Notes: generated by a model from the letters alone, not told the origin. A stretch of 64,000 bases of DNA from an uncultured Draconibacterium sp. (GCF_913060805.1 NZ_CAJXTC010000023.1:1-64000); one strand, 5' to 3'; shown: positions 7,999 through 17,546, counted from the stretch's first letter. Made by a program: numbers and translations.

Positions 7999-9057
7999 TT
8001 ATTCAAATTCTACTTTTGCAATACGGCCACCGCTTCCGGCAGCAAAGCCTGCCAACCGATTCGGAATTGCTCTAAACGTGAAATAACCTTCATCTGAAAG
8101 AAAATTCCAATTGATTCCGCCGTCTGTTGAAATATCGCAACCGGTTTTTCCGATCGCAAATACAAATGAATCGTTGCCTGCTTTTACCTCCTGAACACAC
8201 GAACGGTATTCTTTTGGCATTGTTACAGCCGGCTGCCAGGTATCTCCGCCATCAAAAGTATACGAAGCAATATTGGTATTCAGTTCCGGCTGATCGTATA
8301 TTCCACCTACAATTATTCCTTCTTTGTCATTTTTAAAAGCCACAGAAAATATTCCTGATGATGCCAATCCGCGAATCATTGGTGTTTTCGAAACTTGCCA
8401 CGATTTTCCAAAATCTTCAGAATAAAACACACGAGCCGCTTTCCCGCCACTGGCGATCCATGCTTTCCCTGACGGCAAATATTCGATACAAGTATTCGAG
8501 GCTGCAAAGTTGGCCTCCCCTTCTTCTACCGGAGGAAGATCTGTAACCTGAGTCCATGTGTTTCCGGCATCTTTTGTACGCAACACAAAAAACTTTCCGT
8601 CAATCGGATCACTCACGGCCAAACCATTCTTTGCATCCGCGAATTTTACCGAGTTAAAAAACAAGCCGCTTGTAGTGTCACTGAAAACGACATTCCAGGT
8701 TGCTCCGCCATCAACGGTTTTGTAGCCAAACTCAGGACCGGCCACACCAAAAACGAGGGCCGTATTTTCGTCCCAGGCATGAATACTGCGGAAGTCGTTT
8801 TGCTCAGTGTCCGGAACCGTAACATCTTTCCAACTGTTACCGCTGTTGGTCGATACCAACACTGTTCCTCCCGATCCACTCGCCCAAACAACGTTTTCAT
8901 CAACTACATGCAGTCCGCGAAAACTGGCGTCAGTAGAAGTATTAAGTTCTGTAAAAACAACTCCCTCTACCGTCTTTTTCTGATTAGCACACGCCACAAT
9001 CATAATGCAGCCGATAAAAAACAATAATCCCGATCGTATTCTTTTGATTTTTCTCAT
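7999..9057 (-). CDS. YCF48/BNR-type beta-propeller lipoprotein
   Basis: From the ATG at 9057 the protein has 352 residues; the open frame extends 13 codons further upstream but that would spoil the signal peptide. Lipobox VAC ends at Cys23. The rest is a repeated propeller pattern with Asp-box-like units such as STNSGNSWKDV, TVDGGATWNVVF, TKDAGNTWTQV, SEDFGKSWQVS and STDGGINWNFL. YCF48-like proteins (HCF136 relatives) help assemble membrane complexes in phototrophs, but here the name only describes the fold. No enzymatic residues stand out; a surface or periplasmic binding role is inferred. Confidence 0.8.
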   Translation of the reverse strand: MRKIKRIRSGLLFFIGCIMIVACANQKKTVEGVVFTELNTSTDASFRGLHVVDENVVWASGSGGTVLVSTNSGNSWKDVTVPDTEQNDFRSIHAWDENTALVFGVAGPEFGYKTVDGGATWNVVFSDTTSGLFFNSVKFADAKNGLAVSDPIDGKFFVLRTKDAGNTWTQVTDLPPVEEGEANFAASNTCIEYLPSGKAWIASGGKAARVFYSEDFGKSWQVSKTPMIRGLASSGIFSVAFKNDKEGIIVGGIYDQPELNTNIASYTFDGGDTWQPAVTMPKEYRSCVQEVKAGNDSFVFAIGKTGCDISTDGGINWNFLSDEGYFTFRAIPNRLAGFAAGSGGRIAKVEFE

Positions 9058-9195
9058 GGCATTAAAAATAGAAATAACTTTTGTCCCGCACCTCAAATTG
9101 ACACTTTACGCACAAAAAAATCATACAAAAAACGCCCAATTTCTTTATCTTGTGCATCCGTAAAAAATAATCTAAACCATAAATTTAATAGCATT

Positions 9196-10473
9196 ATGAC
9201 CAAAGCAACTGAATTTCTGAAAAGCCACATAATGACGGCTGAAGACATTAAAATGAAGGAGGTGGTGAACGCCTTTTTAGACGAAATGGCAAAAGGATTG
9301 GCCGGGCAGGAAAGTTCTCTACTGATGTTACCAACGTATATTGAAGCCGATGGAGAAGTGAAAGCCAACGAACCTGTTGTTGCCATCGATGCCGGCGGAA
9401 CCAATTTTAGAGCTGCCAAAGTTTATTTCGACGACAACCTGAAATTGGTAACAGAAAATATTAAAAAAGCTAAAATGCCGGGTGTTGAAAAAGAACTGAC
9501 AAAAGCTGAGTTCTTCGATACTTTTGCATCGTACCTGGCAGATTACAAAACCACATCAGACAAACTGGGATTTTGCTTTTCGTATGCTGCAGAGATTTTC
9601 CCGAACAAAGACGGTAAACTGATCGAATGGAGCAAAGAAGTGAAAGCGCCCGATGTAATTGGAGAAATGATCGGCGAAGGACTTCTGAACGCCATGCAAA
9701 CACCCGACAAACAACTGGTGCTGATGAACGACACCGTGTCGACCCTACTTGCCGGGAAGGCAGCACGCGCCGTAAAAGCCTACGACACTTACATTGGTTT
9801 TATTTTGGGCACAGGAACCAACACCAGCTACATCGAAGCCAATAAAAACATTACCAAAACCGACGGGCTAAACATGGAAGGCAGCCAGATCATCAATATC
9901 GAATCGGGCGCATTTACACTGGCTCCACGCACTGATATTGATATTGCTTTTGATAACACTACCGAGAATCCGGGCCGTTATGCTTTTGAAAAAATGTTCT
10001 CGGGTGGGTACTTTGGCGGATTGTGTACAAAGGCGTTAAAAACTGCAGCGGCGGAAGGCGTTTTTACCAACCCTGAAGTTTTTGAGAATCTGCAGGAATT
10101 AACATCGGAAGAAGTAAATAATTATGTGCACGGCATTGAAAGTGCCCACAATGTATTACCCGGAGTATTCACCAGCGATTCAGATAAAATGTTGGTTGCC
10201 GAAATTATCGACAAACTAATTGAGCGCGCAGCAAAACTGGTAGCTGCTAACCTGGCGGCTGTAATTCTGCAAACCGGAAAAGGTAAACACCACGAAAAAC
10301 CGGTTTTAATGACCATTGAAGGAACAACGTTTTATAAACTTCATAATTTCCGGCAACTATTTGAAAAATACCTGCAGGATTTCCTTTCGGGAGATAATCA
10401 ACGGTATTACGAAATTGTGGAAGTGGAAAACTCAAGCTTACTAGGTGCAGCTATTGCAGCCATTGTAAACTAA
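9196..10473 (+). CDS. Hexokinase (eukaryote-like family)
   Basis: The 425-residue protein phosphorylates hexoses, mainly glucose, with ATP. The actin-like ATPase fold is marked by phosphate-1 motif AIDAGGTNFRAAKV near residue 63 and phosphate-2 motif ILGTGTNTSYIE near 205. An adenosine region lies near the C-terminus (LMTIEGTTFYKL, SSLLGAAIAAI). Length and motifs fit the hexokinase_1/2 family known in Bacteroides rather than the short bacterial ROK or Glk glucokinases. It is transcribed alone, divergent from the YCF48-like gene. It may phosphorylate sugars released by the nearby hexosaminidase, but that link is speculative. Confidence 0.9.
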   Translation: MTKATEFLKSHIMTAEDIKMKEVVNAFLDEMAKGLAGQESSLLMLPTYIEADGEVKANEPVVAIDAGGTNFRAAKVYFDDNLKLVTENIKKAKMPGVEKELTKAEFFDTFASYLADYKTTSDKLGFCFSYAAEIFPNKDGKLIEWSKEVKAPDVIGEMIGEGLLNAMQTPDKQLVLMNDTVSTLLAGKAARAVKAYDTYIGFILGTGTNTSYIEANKNITKTDGLNMEGSQIINIESGAFTLAPRTDIDIAFDNTTENPGRYAFEKMFSGGYFGGLCTKALKTAAAEGVFTNPEVFENLQELTSEEVNNYVHGIESAHNVLPGVFTSDSDKMLVAEIIDKLIERAAKLVAANLAAVILQTGKGKHHEKPVLMTIEGTTFYKLHNFRQLFEKYLQDFLSGDNQRYYEIVEVENSSLLGAAIAAIVN

Positions 10474-10519
10474 TTGATTTGGTGAGGATTTCTTAAAGGA
10501 AAAGATGTTTTAAAAGGAC

Positions 10520-10588
10520 GTCACCCTGAACTCGTTTCAGGGTCTGTTTCCCGCCAAACAAGATTCTGAATCAAGTTCAGAATGACGG
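10520..10588. repeat. Dispersed palindromic repeat, copy 1
   Basis: The 69-bp element begins with CGTCA and ends with TGACG. It contains two internal hairpins: CCCTGAA/TTCAGGG (about five-base loop) and ATTCTGAA/TTCAGAAT (five-base loop). The same architecture recurs at 60831-60896, so this is a dispersed family. It lies between the convergent hexokinase and hypothetical genes. Confidence 0.8.
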
Positions 10589-10619
10589 AGTAAGCAGCCA
10601 GCAAGAAAACCTCATCATT

Positions 10620-11366
10620 TTAATTTTCAACAAGTGGAAAAACGCGTGCACGCATCAAGTCGAGCACAAATACCTGTTGAAACCGCGACTGAAATTCTTC
10701 ATGACTGATCTTATTCAACAGATTGATATTCTTATCCGCCCGCAAACAATCAGTAGTAATTAAAAGCCAGTATTGTTGCAATTGTTGTTTTTGATAGATC
10801 CGCAGTTTCTCATCCTTTTTGGCAATCGCTAAACGAATATCTTCAACCACATTATTCGAAATGCCGAGATTATTCGAACGCTCCCAAACCGACTCTTTTA
10901 ACTCGGGATGATGAGCGATCAATACTTGCTCCAGCCCGTCAGGCAGATCGGAATTCGTGAGGATTTTATGAAAAAAGGCTCCATCGGTTTTGCCTTCGAT
11001 AGCAGATTTTATTGTTGCCACTGTTTTCGATCGTACCATTAATTCGCGTTCAGGCGAGATCAGGTGTTTCTCGAAAAACATAAATTTCACAAAAAGTTTT
11101 GCATCTGATCCGTCTTCAAAAAGCTCCTTCATATCCTCAACCAATTCATCTCTAAAGTTAATTTGGGCTTGTACCTCTTCTGTTTTTGTTACAGCGTTGG
11201 CGGGGTTTAGCCGTGTAAGTTCAATTCCCAGTTTGTGTGCGTTTTTCATTTTCACCACAAAATCGGGCGACTCCGATGCCACAACTTTCCCATTCGGAAA
11301 ACCGGGGTAGCAATCTCTAAAATAGTTCACCAGTAAAACTTCCAGCTGTTTCTTTACTTCCTGCAT
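10620..11366 (-). CDS. Hypothetical protein with a nuclease-like N-terminal motif
   Basis: I do not recognise a named family for this 248-residue soluble protein. Near the N-terminus ESPDF (Asp35) is followed 14 residues later by GIELTRL (Glu49, Thr51). This D-x(n)-E-x-T arrangement recalls the PDDEXK nuclease-like fold of many uncharacterised proteins, where a lysine is often replaced. The C-terminal half is charged and helical, with a predicted strand LLITTDCL. There is no signal peptide, membrane helix or adjacent methylase, so restriction activity should not be assumed. It is divergent from the small membrane protein at 11545. Confidence 0.6.
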   Translation of the reverse strand: MQEVKKQLEVLLVNYFRDCYPGFPNGKVVASESPDFVVKMKNAHKLGIELTRLNPANAVTKTEEVQAQINFRDELVEDMKELFEDGSDAKLFVKFMFFEKHLISPERELMVRSKTVATIKSAIEGKTDGAFFHKILTNSDLPDGLEQVLIAHHPELKESVWERSNNLGISNNVVEDIRLAIAKKDEKLRIYQKQQLQQYWLLITTDCLRADKNINLLNKISHEEFQSRFQQVFVLDLMRARVFPLVEN

Positions 11367-11544
11367 TTTCGCTAATTTGTGTTTTGAGTCCTCATTCTCA
11401 AGAGTTTGTTATTGGAACAACTAAAGATAAGAAAATACGGCATTGAAAAAACTGATCGGATTATCATAAAAACAATCAATGTTTTTGTATAAATTTTCAA
11501 CCAAAAACAAAATCTGGTGTTACATTTCAATAAAATCATAATTT

Positions 11545-11985
11545 ATGTATCAAGGACTATTACACGCACATAACGGATTTCGCTGGTTGGTTTTAATCGC
11601 ACTTTTATTTGCAGTTTTGCTTGCAGTAAGCGGCTGGGCAAGTAAACGAAAATGGGGACGGGCCGATAACCTTTCCGGACTAATTTTGGTAATGATAATG
11701 GATATTCAGTTTCTGCTGGGAATTGTATTATACGCCTTTGTTAGCCCGATTACCAAAGCTGCATTTAACGATTTTGGAGCAGCTATGAAAAACAGCGATC
11801 TGCGTTTCTACGCCGTAGAACATATTCTGTTAATGATTATTGCACTTGCATTGGTGCACATTGGACGGGCAAAATCGAAAAAAGATGTGGCACCGTTAAA
11901 GAAATACAAGGCATCGGCAATATTTTACGGAGTTGCTTTAATACTAGTTTTGGCAGCCATTCCGTGGGACAGAGCTTTGTTTTAG
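11545..11985 (+). CDS. Small four-helix membrane protein (often labelled cytochrome b-like)
   Basis: The 146-residue protein has four hydrophobic helices near residues 13-30, 44-66, 90-110 and 125-143. The N-terminal HAHNGFRW motif and the later EHILLMIIALALVHIGRAKSK segment supply histidines at membrane edges that could bind heme. Relatives in Bacteroidota are usually labelled hypothetical or cytochrome B, but I see no proof of heme binding. The gene is monocistronic and is followed directly by a 41-bp tandem repeat array. Confidence 0.7.
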   Translation: MYQGLLHAHNGFRWLVLIALLFAVLLAVSGWASKRKWGRADNLSGLILVMIMDIQFLLGIVLYAFVSPITKAAFNDFGAAMKNSDLRFYAVEHILLMIIALALVHIGRAKSKKDVAPLKKYKASAIFYGVALILVLAAIPWDRALF

Positions 11986-12007
11986 CCATAGTCGATTAAA
12001 AAAAGGA

Positions 12008-12199
12008 GTATCGTACTGAGTACGATTAAAGAAAAACGCGTGATTGGTGTATCGTACTGACTACGTTTGACGAAAACCGCGTGGGTGAAGTATCGTACTG
12101 AATACGATTGAAGAAAACTGTGTTGGGAAAGCATCGTACTGAGTACGTTTGAAAAAAACTGCGTTGGGGAAGCATCGTACTGAGTACGTTTGAGGAAGA
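12008..12199. repeat. 41-bp tandem repeat, about 4.7 copies
   Basis: Copies start at 12008, 12049, 12090, 12131 and 12172, an exact 41-bp period; the last is partial. Each begins G(T/C)ATCGTACTGA and contains the near-palindrome CGTACT-G-AGTACG (or a one-base variant), followed by a GA-rich stretch and a GTGGGT-like end. The last two copies are the most alike, suggesting recent duplication. Confidence 0.9.
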
Positions 12200-12283
12200 T
12201 TAACGATACGTAGAATAAAGTGTGTTAATATAAAAGACTCCCTGTTCAATTGACATTTCCAAATTTTGAAATGTTTCGCGAAT

Positions 12284-12321
12284 AAAAAAGGCTGCAAGAG
12301 ATAAACTCCTGCAACCTTTTA
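12284..12321. terminator. Bidirectional rho-independent terminator
   Basis: GGCTGCAAGAG pairs with CTCCTGCAACC through Watson-Crick and G-T pairs, flanked by A-rich sequence on the left and T-rich on the right. It can serve both the plus-strand membrane protein gene and the minus-strand acyl-CoA synthetase gene. Confidence 0.65.
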
Positions 12322-12490
12322 AGCTTGGTTCAGCTTGTGCTTTCGCACCTGTTTCTTAAATGCTATACCGATTTAATATCGAAATGAGCCTTTAGTTCGC
12401 GAGCTCCTAAAGTCTTTTTCGTTTATTATCGGCATTAACCATTGTAATCTCAACGTATCGCTTAAAGCTCACGTTGAAATACAACTGGTT

Positions 12491-14281
12491 TTACTTCTTT
12501 GCCCCTACGGCATATATATCATCAATTAAGTGCTGGTATTTTACTGCTACCGCATTTCGTCTCAGTTTTAATGTTGGCGACAGTTCGCCCGATGTTGGAG
12601 TCCACTCTTCGTGTACCAACCGAATACGACTAATCTGTTCGTGCGATCCCAAAGTCTTATTAATCTTAGCAACTTCTTTTTGTAATTTCTGAATGACTTC
12701 CGGAAGTTGAATCAGCTCCTCATTATTCTCGTAATGCACTTTGTGTTCGCCGGCCCAGTCATGCAGTATTGGGAAACACGGTGAAATAATGGCACTTGCA
12801 AATTTTTCGTTGGCACCAATTACCATTACCTGCTCAATCAGCTCCGATGTTTTCAACTTGTTCTCAATCATTTGCGGAGCAATATATTTTCCGCCCGACA
12901 GTTTAAATATCTCTTTCTTACGGTCGGTAATTTTCAGGTATTTATCATCTACCAAAACACCAATATCACCGGTATGAAACCATCCGTTCTCATCGATCAC
13001 TTCTTCGGTTAATTCCGGCGCTTTGTAATAGCCCATCATTATTCCGGGGCCTTTGCACAAAATCTCGCCGTCGGGTGCAAATTTCACATCGTAACCTTTC
13101 AGAATAGGGCCAACTGTTCCAACCATCATTTCCATTGTAGTTGGATTATTTACCCCAATTACCGGCGAAGTTTCTGTTAAGCCATACCCTTCGAGCGTAG
13201 TAAGTTTTGCCATACCAAACAGGCGGGCAATTCGCGGCTGAAGGGCAGCGCCACCCGAAACAATGTATGTGATATTTCCACCAAGAGCTTCTCTCCATTT
13301 GGAATAAATCAACTTGTCTGCCACCGAAATTTTCAGTTGCATTAACGGGCCAAACTTTTTATTGTATTCAAAATGACGAGTCAGATTCAGTGCCCAGAAA
13401 TATAATTTCCGCTTAATTCCTGAAAGTTCTTTTCCTTTCGCTACAAATCCGTCGTAAACTTTTTCGAGCAAACGTGGCACCGAGTTAAACATGTGCGGTT
13501 TCACTTCTTTAATCGACGAAACAATCTGCGCCAGGTTTCCAACATAATAAACACCCATTCCACGGTACTGAAAGTGATAATTTACACTTCGCTCGTAAAC
13601 ATGGCAAAGCGGCAGAAAACTCAAGGCCCTGTGCTCTATTCCCAGATCGTGAAGTTTTGCGTGTTCTGTAAAATTCGATACCAAATTGTTGTGACTCAAC
13701 ATCACTCCTTTTGGCACACCTGTTGTTCCCGAGGTATAAATAATCGTTGCCAGGTCCTCAGGCTTAATATCCTTTTTAGTGGCTTCCAGCACTTCTGCAA
13801 ATTCTTCTTTTTTCTCTTCACCCAAATCAAGAATTTGCTCATAGTTTTTGGCTCCTTCTACCTCCTCAAAAGTGTAAACAGCATCAACACCGTCAATCAT
13901 ATTGGCCAGCGGGCACATGCTTTGGAAAAGCTTTTTATCGCCTGCCAGAATAATTTTCACTTCGGCATGCTTCAGAATATATTTATATTCATCGTCGCCC
14001 AAGGTGGGGTAAATTGGCACGTGAACAAAACCGCCCATTGCCAATCCCATATCGGCAATATTCCACTCGGGACGATTGGTGGTAACCGTAGCAACTTTAT
14101 CGCCACGTTTTAACCCCAAAGCCATAAGTCCCATGGCAAACTGGTGCGATTTTTCGTAATATTCTTTGGTTGAATAAGTATACCATTTTCCATCTTTTTT
14201 TCCGGCAATGGCATCTGTACGGGGGAATTCGTTTAATGCGCGTTCGAGAACATCAAAAGTACGTGTAACTGTCTGTCCCAT
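12491..14281 (-). CDS. Long-chain fatty acid-CoA ligase (AMP-forming)
   Basis: The 596-residue cytoplasmic or membrane-associated enzyme activates long-chain fatty acids to acyl-CoA through an acyl-AMP intermediate. The AMP-binding motif TIIYTSGTTGVPKGVMLSH lies near residue 182. LEGYGLTETSPVIG, GWFHTGDIGVL and DRKKEIFKLSGGKYIAPQ complete the adenylate-forming superfamily core and the fatty-acid ligase signature. No signal peptide is present. Length fits the FadD15/FAA-like group common in Bacteroidota rather than classical Escherichia coli FadD. No beta-oxidation genes are adjacent, so it may serve lipid synthesis or recycling of exogenous fatty acids. Confidence 0.93.
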   Translation of the reverse strand: MGQTVTRTFDVLERALNEFPRTDAIAGKKDGKWYTYSTKEYYEKSHQFAMGLMALGLKRGDKVATVTTNRPEWNIADMGLAMGGFVHVPIYPTLGDDEYKYILKHAEVKIILAGDKKLFQSMCPLANMIDGVDAVYTFEEVEGAKNYEQILDLGEEKKEEFAEVLEATKKDIKPEDLATIIYTSGTTGVPKGVMLSHNNLVSNFTEHAKLHDLGIEHRALSFLPLCHVYERSVNYHFQYRGMGVYYVGNLAQIVSSIKEVKPHMFNSVPRLLEKVYDGFVAKGKELSGIKRKLYFWALNLTRHFEYNKKFGPLMQLKISVADKLIYSKWREALGGNITYIVSGGAALQPRIARLFGMAKLTTLEGYGLTETSPVIGVNNPTTMEMMVGTVGPILKGYDVKFAPDGEILCKGPGIMMGYYKAPELTEEVIDENGWFHTGDIGVLVDDKYLKITDRKKEIFKLSGGKYIAPQMIENKLKTSELIEQVMVIGANEKFASAIISPCFPILHDWAGEHKVHYENNEELIQLPEVIQKLQKEVAKINKTLGSHEQISRIRLVHEEWTPTSGELSPTLKLRRNAVAVKYQHLIDDIYAVGAKK

Positions 14282-14471
14282 ATTTCAATTTTAAAAACTT
14301 CGAAATATAAGGCTTTTGTTGTTGGTTGATTTACAAAGCGTTTATGCTATTTTTCAGCTTTTATTATTTATATGCATTCTAAATAATTTTAATTATCTGT
14401 ATTACAAAAAGTTAAAACAGACACTGTCGACTTTCAGAGCCTATTGTTCTAAAATTTTACTTAGAAAACGA

Positions 14472-17400
14472 TTAATCCTCAGCCTCAGCTTCAGCGAGTT
14501 GCTGCTGATATTTATTGTCTTTTATGTACGCCCAAATTATTAATCCGGCCAACACTAAAATCGATGCCGGAACTGCCGGATCTACCCCATCGGCAACACC
14601 TTTTCCGTACGAATGTAACCCTGACAGGTAATAGTTCACGCCGAAGTAGGTCATCAGTACCGAGGCAAAACCAAGTATCGACGCAAAATTATAATTGAAA
14701 ATTCCTTTCAACGAAGGAATCAGCCGCATGTGTACAATAAACGAGTAGATCACTACGGTAATCAATGCCCAGGTTTCTTTCGGATCCCAGCCCCAGTATC
14801 GGCCCCAGCTTTCGTTGGCCCAAATGCCGCCAAGAAATGTTCCGATGGTAAGAAAATACAGACCAACCGTTGCCGACATTTCGTTGATGGTTGTCAGTTG
14901 TTCGATAAATCCATTTACTTTTGATTCGTTCACACCTCTTCGCAGAACGATCAGAATCATAACCAAAACTCCCAGGAACATACTCAAACCAAGAAATCCA
15001 TAGCTTGCCGTAATAATGGCCACGTGAATAGCCAACCAGTATGATTTTAGTACCGGAACCAGATTGGTTACTTCCGGATTCATCCAACTCAGATGAGCCA
15101 CAAACAGTGCAATTCCGGTTAAGAATGCAGCAGTACCCACTACCATCGGGTATTTTCGGCCAAATATAATTCCGGCCAACATGGTTGCCCACGCAACATA
15201 AACCACCGATTCGTATCCGTTACTCCACGGTGCGTGGCCTGAAATGTACCAGCGCACAATCAAACCAACCGTGTGCACCAAAAACAGTATTAAAATGAAT
15301 CCGAAGAAAGAAATCCGTAGAAATGATGGCAATTGTTTTTGTCTGAAAATATTTATAAAAAGTACCGTTAACAGCAAGAAACCAAACAAGAGGTAAAACG
15401 GAAAGATGCGTTTAAACGGATTTACTTTATTGAATAGAATTTCAACGTTTTTCTTTTTCTCGCCGGGCAAAAGATCGGCTCCGTATTTCACCTGGAAATT
15501 ATCGACTGCCTGCAACACCTGCACAGCATTTGCACTTTGGTTTTCGGTAATCGACTGTAGCAACAGCTGAAAACCACTTTGTATAAAAATAGAATCGCCG
15601 TCGGTGTATTCAGTTGGAGTACTTCCGGGAGCATACCAGGTATCCTCCACTCGTTCGCGCGGGAACAAATGGAAAATTGAACCCTGAAATACCATAAAAC
15701 AGATATTTACGCGCTCGTCAACGTTAATGTATTCCTTATCCATGCGGTTGCGCATTCCGGGAGCTTTAGCGTAAGCCGCCCGCACCGCATCCGCAATTTT
15801 ATAATTGCCGTTGGCATCAAAAAGCGATTCAACCGTAATAAATTTATTTTGTGCGCCGAGCGCCCCTTCCAGCGATTTATCGGCAACCTTTATAATAGGC
15901 ATCGATTGCCAGATTTCGGGATATGCCATCATACTCAGCACTACTCCATCGGCTGACAATCCATACAAACCTGATTTACGGCTTATCTTTCGAACAATCT
16001 CTCCCGACAACGTTGACACCGGTTCAATTCGTCCGTCGACACCCTGCACCCATAATTCGCTGAATTCTTTTACCACTTCCTTGTCAATCGACGGGATTCC
16101 TGCTCCAACGCCACTTTGTGCCGATGCTGAAAAAGCTACACTTCCCAACACCGCAATAAGCGCAATTACTTTTACCGAACTGGCTTTTAACTTCTTCGCC
16201 AAATACTGGAAATAGGAATTTGGATTTATCAGCGACATGATACAACCAACAATAAGCAGGAAATAACCGAGGTACGAAATCCACGTTCCCCAAAAGTCGT
16301 AATTAACCGAAAGAATCGTGCCTTGTTCGTCCACATCGTACGACGATTGGAAGAACTTGTATCCCCGGTGATTCAGTGTGTTATTCATGAAAATGCGAAT
16401 ATCTTCGTTAATGCCTTTTTCCTGGTCTACCAAAACAACTTCCGAAGCAAACGACGACGGCGAGTTGGAGCCCGGATAATGTTCCAACTGAAAATCTTTT
16501 AAATGAATACTAAACGGAACCTGCAGCGGCAATGCGCCATAAGCCAGTTTTAGCGTACCGTTGCCAAGCGGAACACGCACAGTATCGGGGCGTTGCCCGG
16601 AATGACCAAACACCGGTACATTTTGCTGGCGTATACCATCCGAAACCTGAATCATTACAGCATCTTCTCGTGTTTCGGTCTGACTTTTTACTGCTGTAAA
16701 TGTGGCACTTGGCAAGAATTTTCGAACTAAAAAGCGAAAATTGTCATAACCGTATAAGAACATCGGTTTTACCGCAATTGTGTCACCGGGATGAATATCG
16801 ACCGTTTCCTGAGTGGCCATGGTCGTTTCTTCAAGTTGTGCAAAAGAGGTCATATAAAGTGTGCCGTCCTGCGTAAAAAAGTTGATCACCTTTTCTTCAT
16901 CCACCTCAAAACCGGCAGTAAAACCGGGGTAATCGAGCACATCTCCTTCTTTAAAAGAAAACGACTGCATTCCCTGTGCTCCGGGTGCCGAAAAAACAAA
17001 ATCGATAACCGGCTCTCCCGAATCGGAAGCGATGGCTTTTTGTTCCGCATTTTCGATAAAACCAACGGCTTTTACTTTTACCGCTTTTCCGTTAACATCA
17101 AATTTTGCAGAATACTGCTTCGGTGTAATCTCCGAAAACCGCACCTGCTTCACCTTTTCCTGACCGTCAAATCCGGCATAAAAATAATCGTTGGTAGAGA
17201 GAATCGAATTGGCTCTCTCACCTTCGCGAATGTGCATTACTCCCTCGAAACTGATAAAGCGCGTAACGGCACCTCCCAGTATCATCACCAAAAAAGACAC
17301 GTGAAAAATGCCGAGTGTGTATCGCCTGTTGGTGAAAAAACGGTAGCGAAACATGTTATTAATAAGGTTTAGCGCAAACAGCCCCCAAAGTACCTCGAAC

Positions 17401-17546
17401 CAATGCGTGTTATACACCAATGCGCGGGCGGTTGGCGTGCCATAACTGCTTTCGATAAATGTGGCCACAGCCATTGAAAAAGCAAGCCCAAGAAAAATAA
17501 ATGCCGCGAACGGCATGGATGTTATAAAGGAATAGAATTTCTTCAT
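14472..17546 (-). CDS. ccsBA: Fused ResB-CcsA cytochrome c maturation protein (CcsBA)
   Basis: The 1024-residue membrane protein combines both halves of the system II cytochrome c synthetase, which exports heme and attaches it to CXXCH motifs outside the inner membrane. Residues 1-450 form the ResB-like part: N-terminal helices, a large periplasmic domain and the segment FFQSSYDVDEQGTIL. A linker domain follows, then the CcsA part from about residue 680 with multiple helices and the heme-binding WWD motif WGWDPKETW at about 918-926. Conserved histidines include HLSW, HVAIITASYGFLG and HMRLIPSLKG. Its presence implies respiration through c-type cytochromes. The fused form is usual in Bacteroidota. 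Confidence 0.93.
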   Translation of the reverse strand: MKKFYSFITSMPFAAFIFLGLAFSMAVATFIESSYGTPTARALVYNTHWFEVLWGLFALNLINNMFRYRFFTNRRYTLGIFHVSFLVMILGGAVTRFISFEGVMHIREGERANSILSTNDYFYAGFDGQEKVKQVRFSEITPKQYSAKFDVNGKAVKVKAVGFIENAEQKAIASDSGEPVIDFVFSAPGAQGMQSFSFKEGDVLDYPGFTAGFEVDEEKVINFFTQDGTLYMTSFAQLEETTMATQETVDIHPGDTIAVKPMFLYGYDNFRFLVRKFLPSATFTAVKSQTETREDAVMIQVSDGIRQQNVPVFGHSGQRPDTVRVPLGNGTLKLAYGALPLQVPFSIHLKDFQLEHYPGSNSPSSFASEVVLVDQEKGINEDIRIFMNNTLNHRGYKFFQSSYDVDEQGTILSVNYDFWGTWISYLGYFLLIVGCIMSLINPNSYFQYLAKKLKASSVKVIALIAVLGSVAFSASAQSGVGAGIPSIDKEVVKEFSELWVQGVDGRIEPVSTLSGEIVRKISRKSGLYGLSADGVVLSMMAYPEIWQSMPIIKVADKSLEGALGAQNKFITVESLFDANGNYKIADAVRAAYAKAPGMRNRMDKEYINVDERVNICFMVFQGSIFHLFPRERVEDTWYAPGSTPTEYTDGDSIFIQSGFQLLLQSITENQSANAVQVLQAVDNFQVKYGADLLPGEKKKNVEILFNKVNPFKRIFPFYLLFGFLLLTVLFINIFRQKQLPSFLRISFFGFILILFLVHTVGLIVRWYISGHAPWSNGYESVVYVAWATMLAGIIFGRKYPMVVGTAAFLTGIALFVAHLSWMNPEVTNLVPVLKSYWLAIHVAIITASYGFLGLSMFLGVLVMILIVLRRGVNESKVNGFIEQLTTINEMSATVGLYFLTIGTFLGGIWANESWGRYWGWDPKETWALITVVIYSFIVHMRLIPSLKGIFNYNFASILGFASVLMTYFGVNYYLSGLHSYGKGVADGVDPAVPASILVLAGLIIWAYIKDNKYQQQLAEAEAED

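Larger units (their letters stand above)
11986..12490. other. Intergenic region holding tandem repeats and hairpins
   Basis: These 505 bp separate a plus-strand and a minus-strand gene that converge here. The region contains the 41-bp tandem array (12008-12199), a bidirectional terminator-like hairpin (12284-12321) and a weaker hairpin near 12390-12412 (CTTTAG/CTAAAG followed by TCTTTTT). A 78-codon minus-strand frame across the repeats has no coding character. Confidence 0.7.

Noticed and set aside
7999-9057. Sialidase, because of Asp-box repeats
   Set aside because: The catalytic arginine triad, Tyr and Asp of sialidases are not evident; the pattern fits a YCF48-type propeller.
12008-12199. 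CRISPR array
   Set aside because: The whole 41-bp unit is repeated; there are no unique spacers between constant repeats and no cas genes nearby.
12061-12297. A 78-codon minus-strand frame across the 41-bp tandem repeats
   Set aside because: A period of 41 is not a multiple of three, so the repeat is read in shifting frames; there is no ribosome binding site or homology.
13493-14113. A 206-codon plus-strand frame inside the acyl-CoA synthetase gene
   Set aside because: The minus strand carries all adenylate-forming motifs; the antisense product is a cysteine- and phenylalanine-rich shadow.
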